From: Ruminococcus sp.
GTDB taxonomy: Bacteria > Bacillota > Clostridia > Oscillospirales > Ruminococcaceae
Direction of reading: 5' to 3'
Assembly (NCBI GenBank): GCA_017544125.1
Contig: JAFYET010000096.1
Span: 1 to 6,524, forward strand
Length of the DNA: 6,524 bases
Below are positions 5,679-6,524 of this stretch, piece by piece. How positions within the stretch are numbered: position 1 is the stretch's first letter; every line of letters begins with the position of its first letter. A program made the translations under genes and the position numbers. The notes below the pieces were generated by a model. It had not been told where the DNA came from. It searched no databases and worked only from the letters and a program-made list of their open reading frames with translations.

Positions 5679-6524
5679 CTGTAATTCGCCTCTGTTGAAT
5701 TCGCTAAGTTCAAGCCCCTCATTACGCTCGAGCGCCCAGCGGATATTCCACTCGCTGGAGAAGAGAAGCAGGTAATTGCCTCTGAAATCCTGAACTATCT
5801 TTGTATCCGAGCTGATTTTAAGATCCTTCGGCTCGGAAACGTTCATCTTATCTATCCACCTGATATACGAGTAAGGCAGCCCCTCGATAACGAGGTCTAC
5901 ATTATACTCATTTTTCATTCTGTACTGGAAAACATCAAACTGGAGCACGCCGACAACACCGACGATGACCTCCTCCATACCCATCATAGGCTCATGGAAG
6001 ATCTGTATAGCACCCTCCTGCGCTATCTGCTCTGCACCCTTGACAAACTGCTTGCGCTTCATAGTATCCTTGGGGCGCACTCTCTGGAAATGCTCAGGTG
6101 CAAAGGTAGGAATACCCTCAAATTCAAACTTTTTCTTAGGCGAGCATACCGTATCACCTATCGAGAAGATACCCGGGTCAAACACGCCTATGATATCGCC
6201 TGCGTAGGCTTCGTTTACTATCTCACGCTGTTCAGCCATTATCTGCTGAGGCTGTGATAGGCGCATCTTCTTGTCGCCCTGAACGTGCAGCACCTCCATA
6301 TCCTTTTCAAACTTGCCCGAGCATATACGCATAAAGGTTAGTCTGTCACGGTGTGCCTTGTTCATATTGGCCAGTATCTTAAAAACGAATGCCGAGAAAT
6401 TATCATCAAAGGGGTCGACCTCACCGTCTGATGACATACGGGGCATAGGCGGCGGTGTCATTTTAAGGAAGCTCTCCAAAAAAGGCTCAACGCCGAAGTT
6501 TGTAAGAGCCGAGCCGAAGAACAC
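5676..6524 (-). CDS. prfC: Peptide chain release factor 3, C-terminal half (5' end beyond window)
   Basis: RF3 is a translational GTPase that drives release factors RF1/RF2 off the ribosome after peptide release. The 282 visible residues align by eye with roughly the last half of E. coli RF3 (529 residues). The VFFGSALTNFGVEPFLESFL stretch follows the G domain, then come FVFKILANMNKAHRDRLTFMR (domain II), GDIIGVFD, FAPEHFQRVRPKD, and VGVVGVLQFDVFQYRMKNEY with the C-terminal domain. These separate RF3 from EF-G and LepA. The first visible codon is GTG, an internal valine rather than a start, so the gene continues to the right; the GTP-binding motifs are outside the window. The stop overlaps the rpiB ribosome site. 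The frame is intact throughout, with no sign of decay. Confidence 0.96.
   Translation of the reverse strand: MFFGSALTNFGVEPFLESFLKMTPPPMPRMSSDGEVDPFDDNFSAFVFKILANMNKAHRDRLTFMRICSGKFEKDMEVLHVQGDKKMRLSQPQQIMAEQREIVNEAYAGDIIGVFDPGIFSIGDTVCSPKKKFEFEGIPTFAPEHFQRVRPKDTMKRKQFVKGAEQIAQEGAIQIFHEPMMGMEEVIVGVVGVLQFDVFQYRMKNEYNVDLVIEGLPYSYIRWIDKMNVSEPKDLKISSDTKIVQDFRGNYLLLFSSEWNIRWALERNEGLELSEFNRGELQ

Noticed and set aside
6522..6524. GTG at the right edge as a start codon for a short protein
   Set aside because: The encoded VFFGSAL matches an internal RF3 segment following the G domain, so the codon is an internal valine of a longer gene.

Overview
The window looks like chromosomal DNA of a low-to-moderate GC anaerobic Firmicute, most likely a Ruminococcus-type member of the Oscillospirales/Ruminococcaceae. 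This rests on general impression (Firmicute-style GlmU C-terminus, strong AGGAG ribosome sites, TTGACA/TATAAT promoters with extended -10, a Ser/Asp-rich lipoprotein with FxLYD-like modules, an ECF sigma factor coupled to a large membrane protein), not on a database match. All supported genes lie on the minus strand, so transcription runs from right to left.

From right to left there are four transcription units. (1) The C-terminal half of peptide chain release factor 3 (prfC, cut by the right edge) is followed after 14 nt by rpiB, ribose-5-phosphate isomerase B. The rpiB ribosome site shares bases with the prfC stop codon, and the unit ends in a strong intrinsic terminator. (2) An ECF-type sigma factor overlaps by 4 nt (ATGA) a 565-residue single-pass membrane protein that is probably its anti-sigma factor or sensor. 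A -10 element with a CGTATAAT sequence lies just upstream, and a terminator lies downstream. (3) glmU, the bifunctional enzyme making UDP-N-acetylglucosamine, is a single-gene unit with a near-consensus promoter and its own terminator. (4) A secreted lipoprotein, cut by the left edge, has its own promoter, a long Ser/Asp-rich then Lys-rich stalk, and repeated beta-type modules.

Housekeeping functions (translation termination and ribosome recycling, pentose phosphate metabolism, cell-wall precursor supply) alternate with envelope and signalling functions (the sigma/membrane-protein pair and the lipoprotein). The membrane protein is the likely sensor for the sigma factor; the signal and regulon cannot be read from the window. 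No mobile element, CRISPR array, tRNA or rRNA was seen, and no gene-free stretch exceeds 300 bases. I found no strong evidence of a wholly new system. The least described parts are the sigma/membrane-protein pair and the modular lipoprotein.
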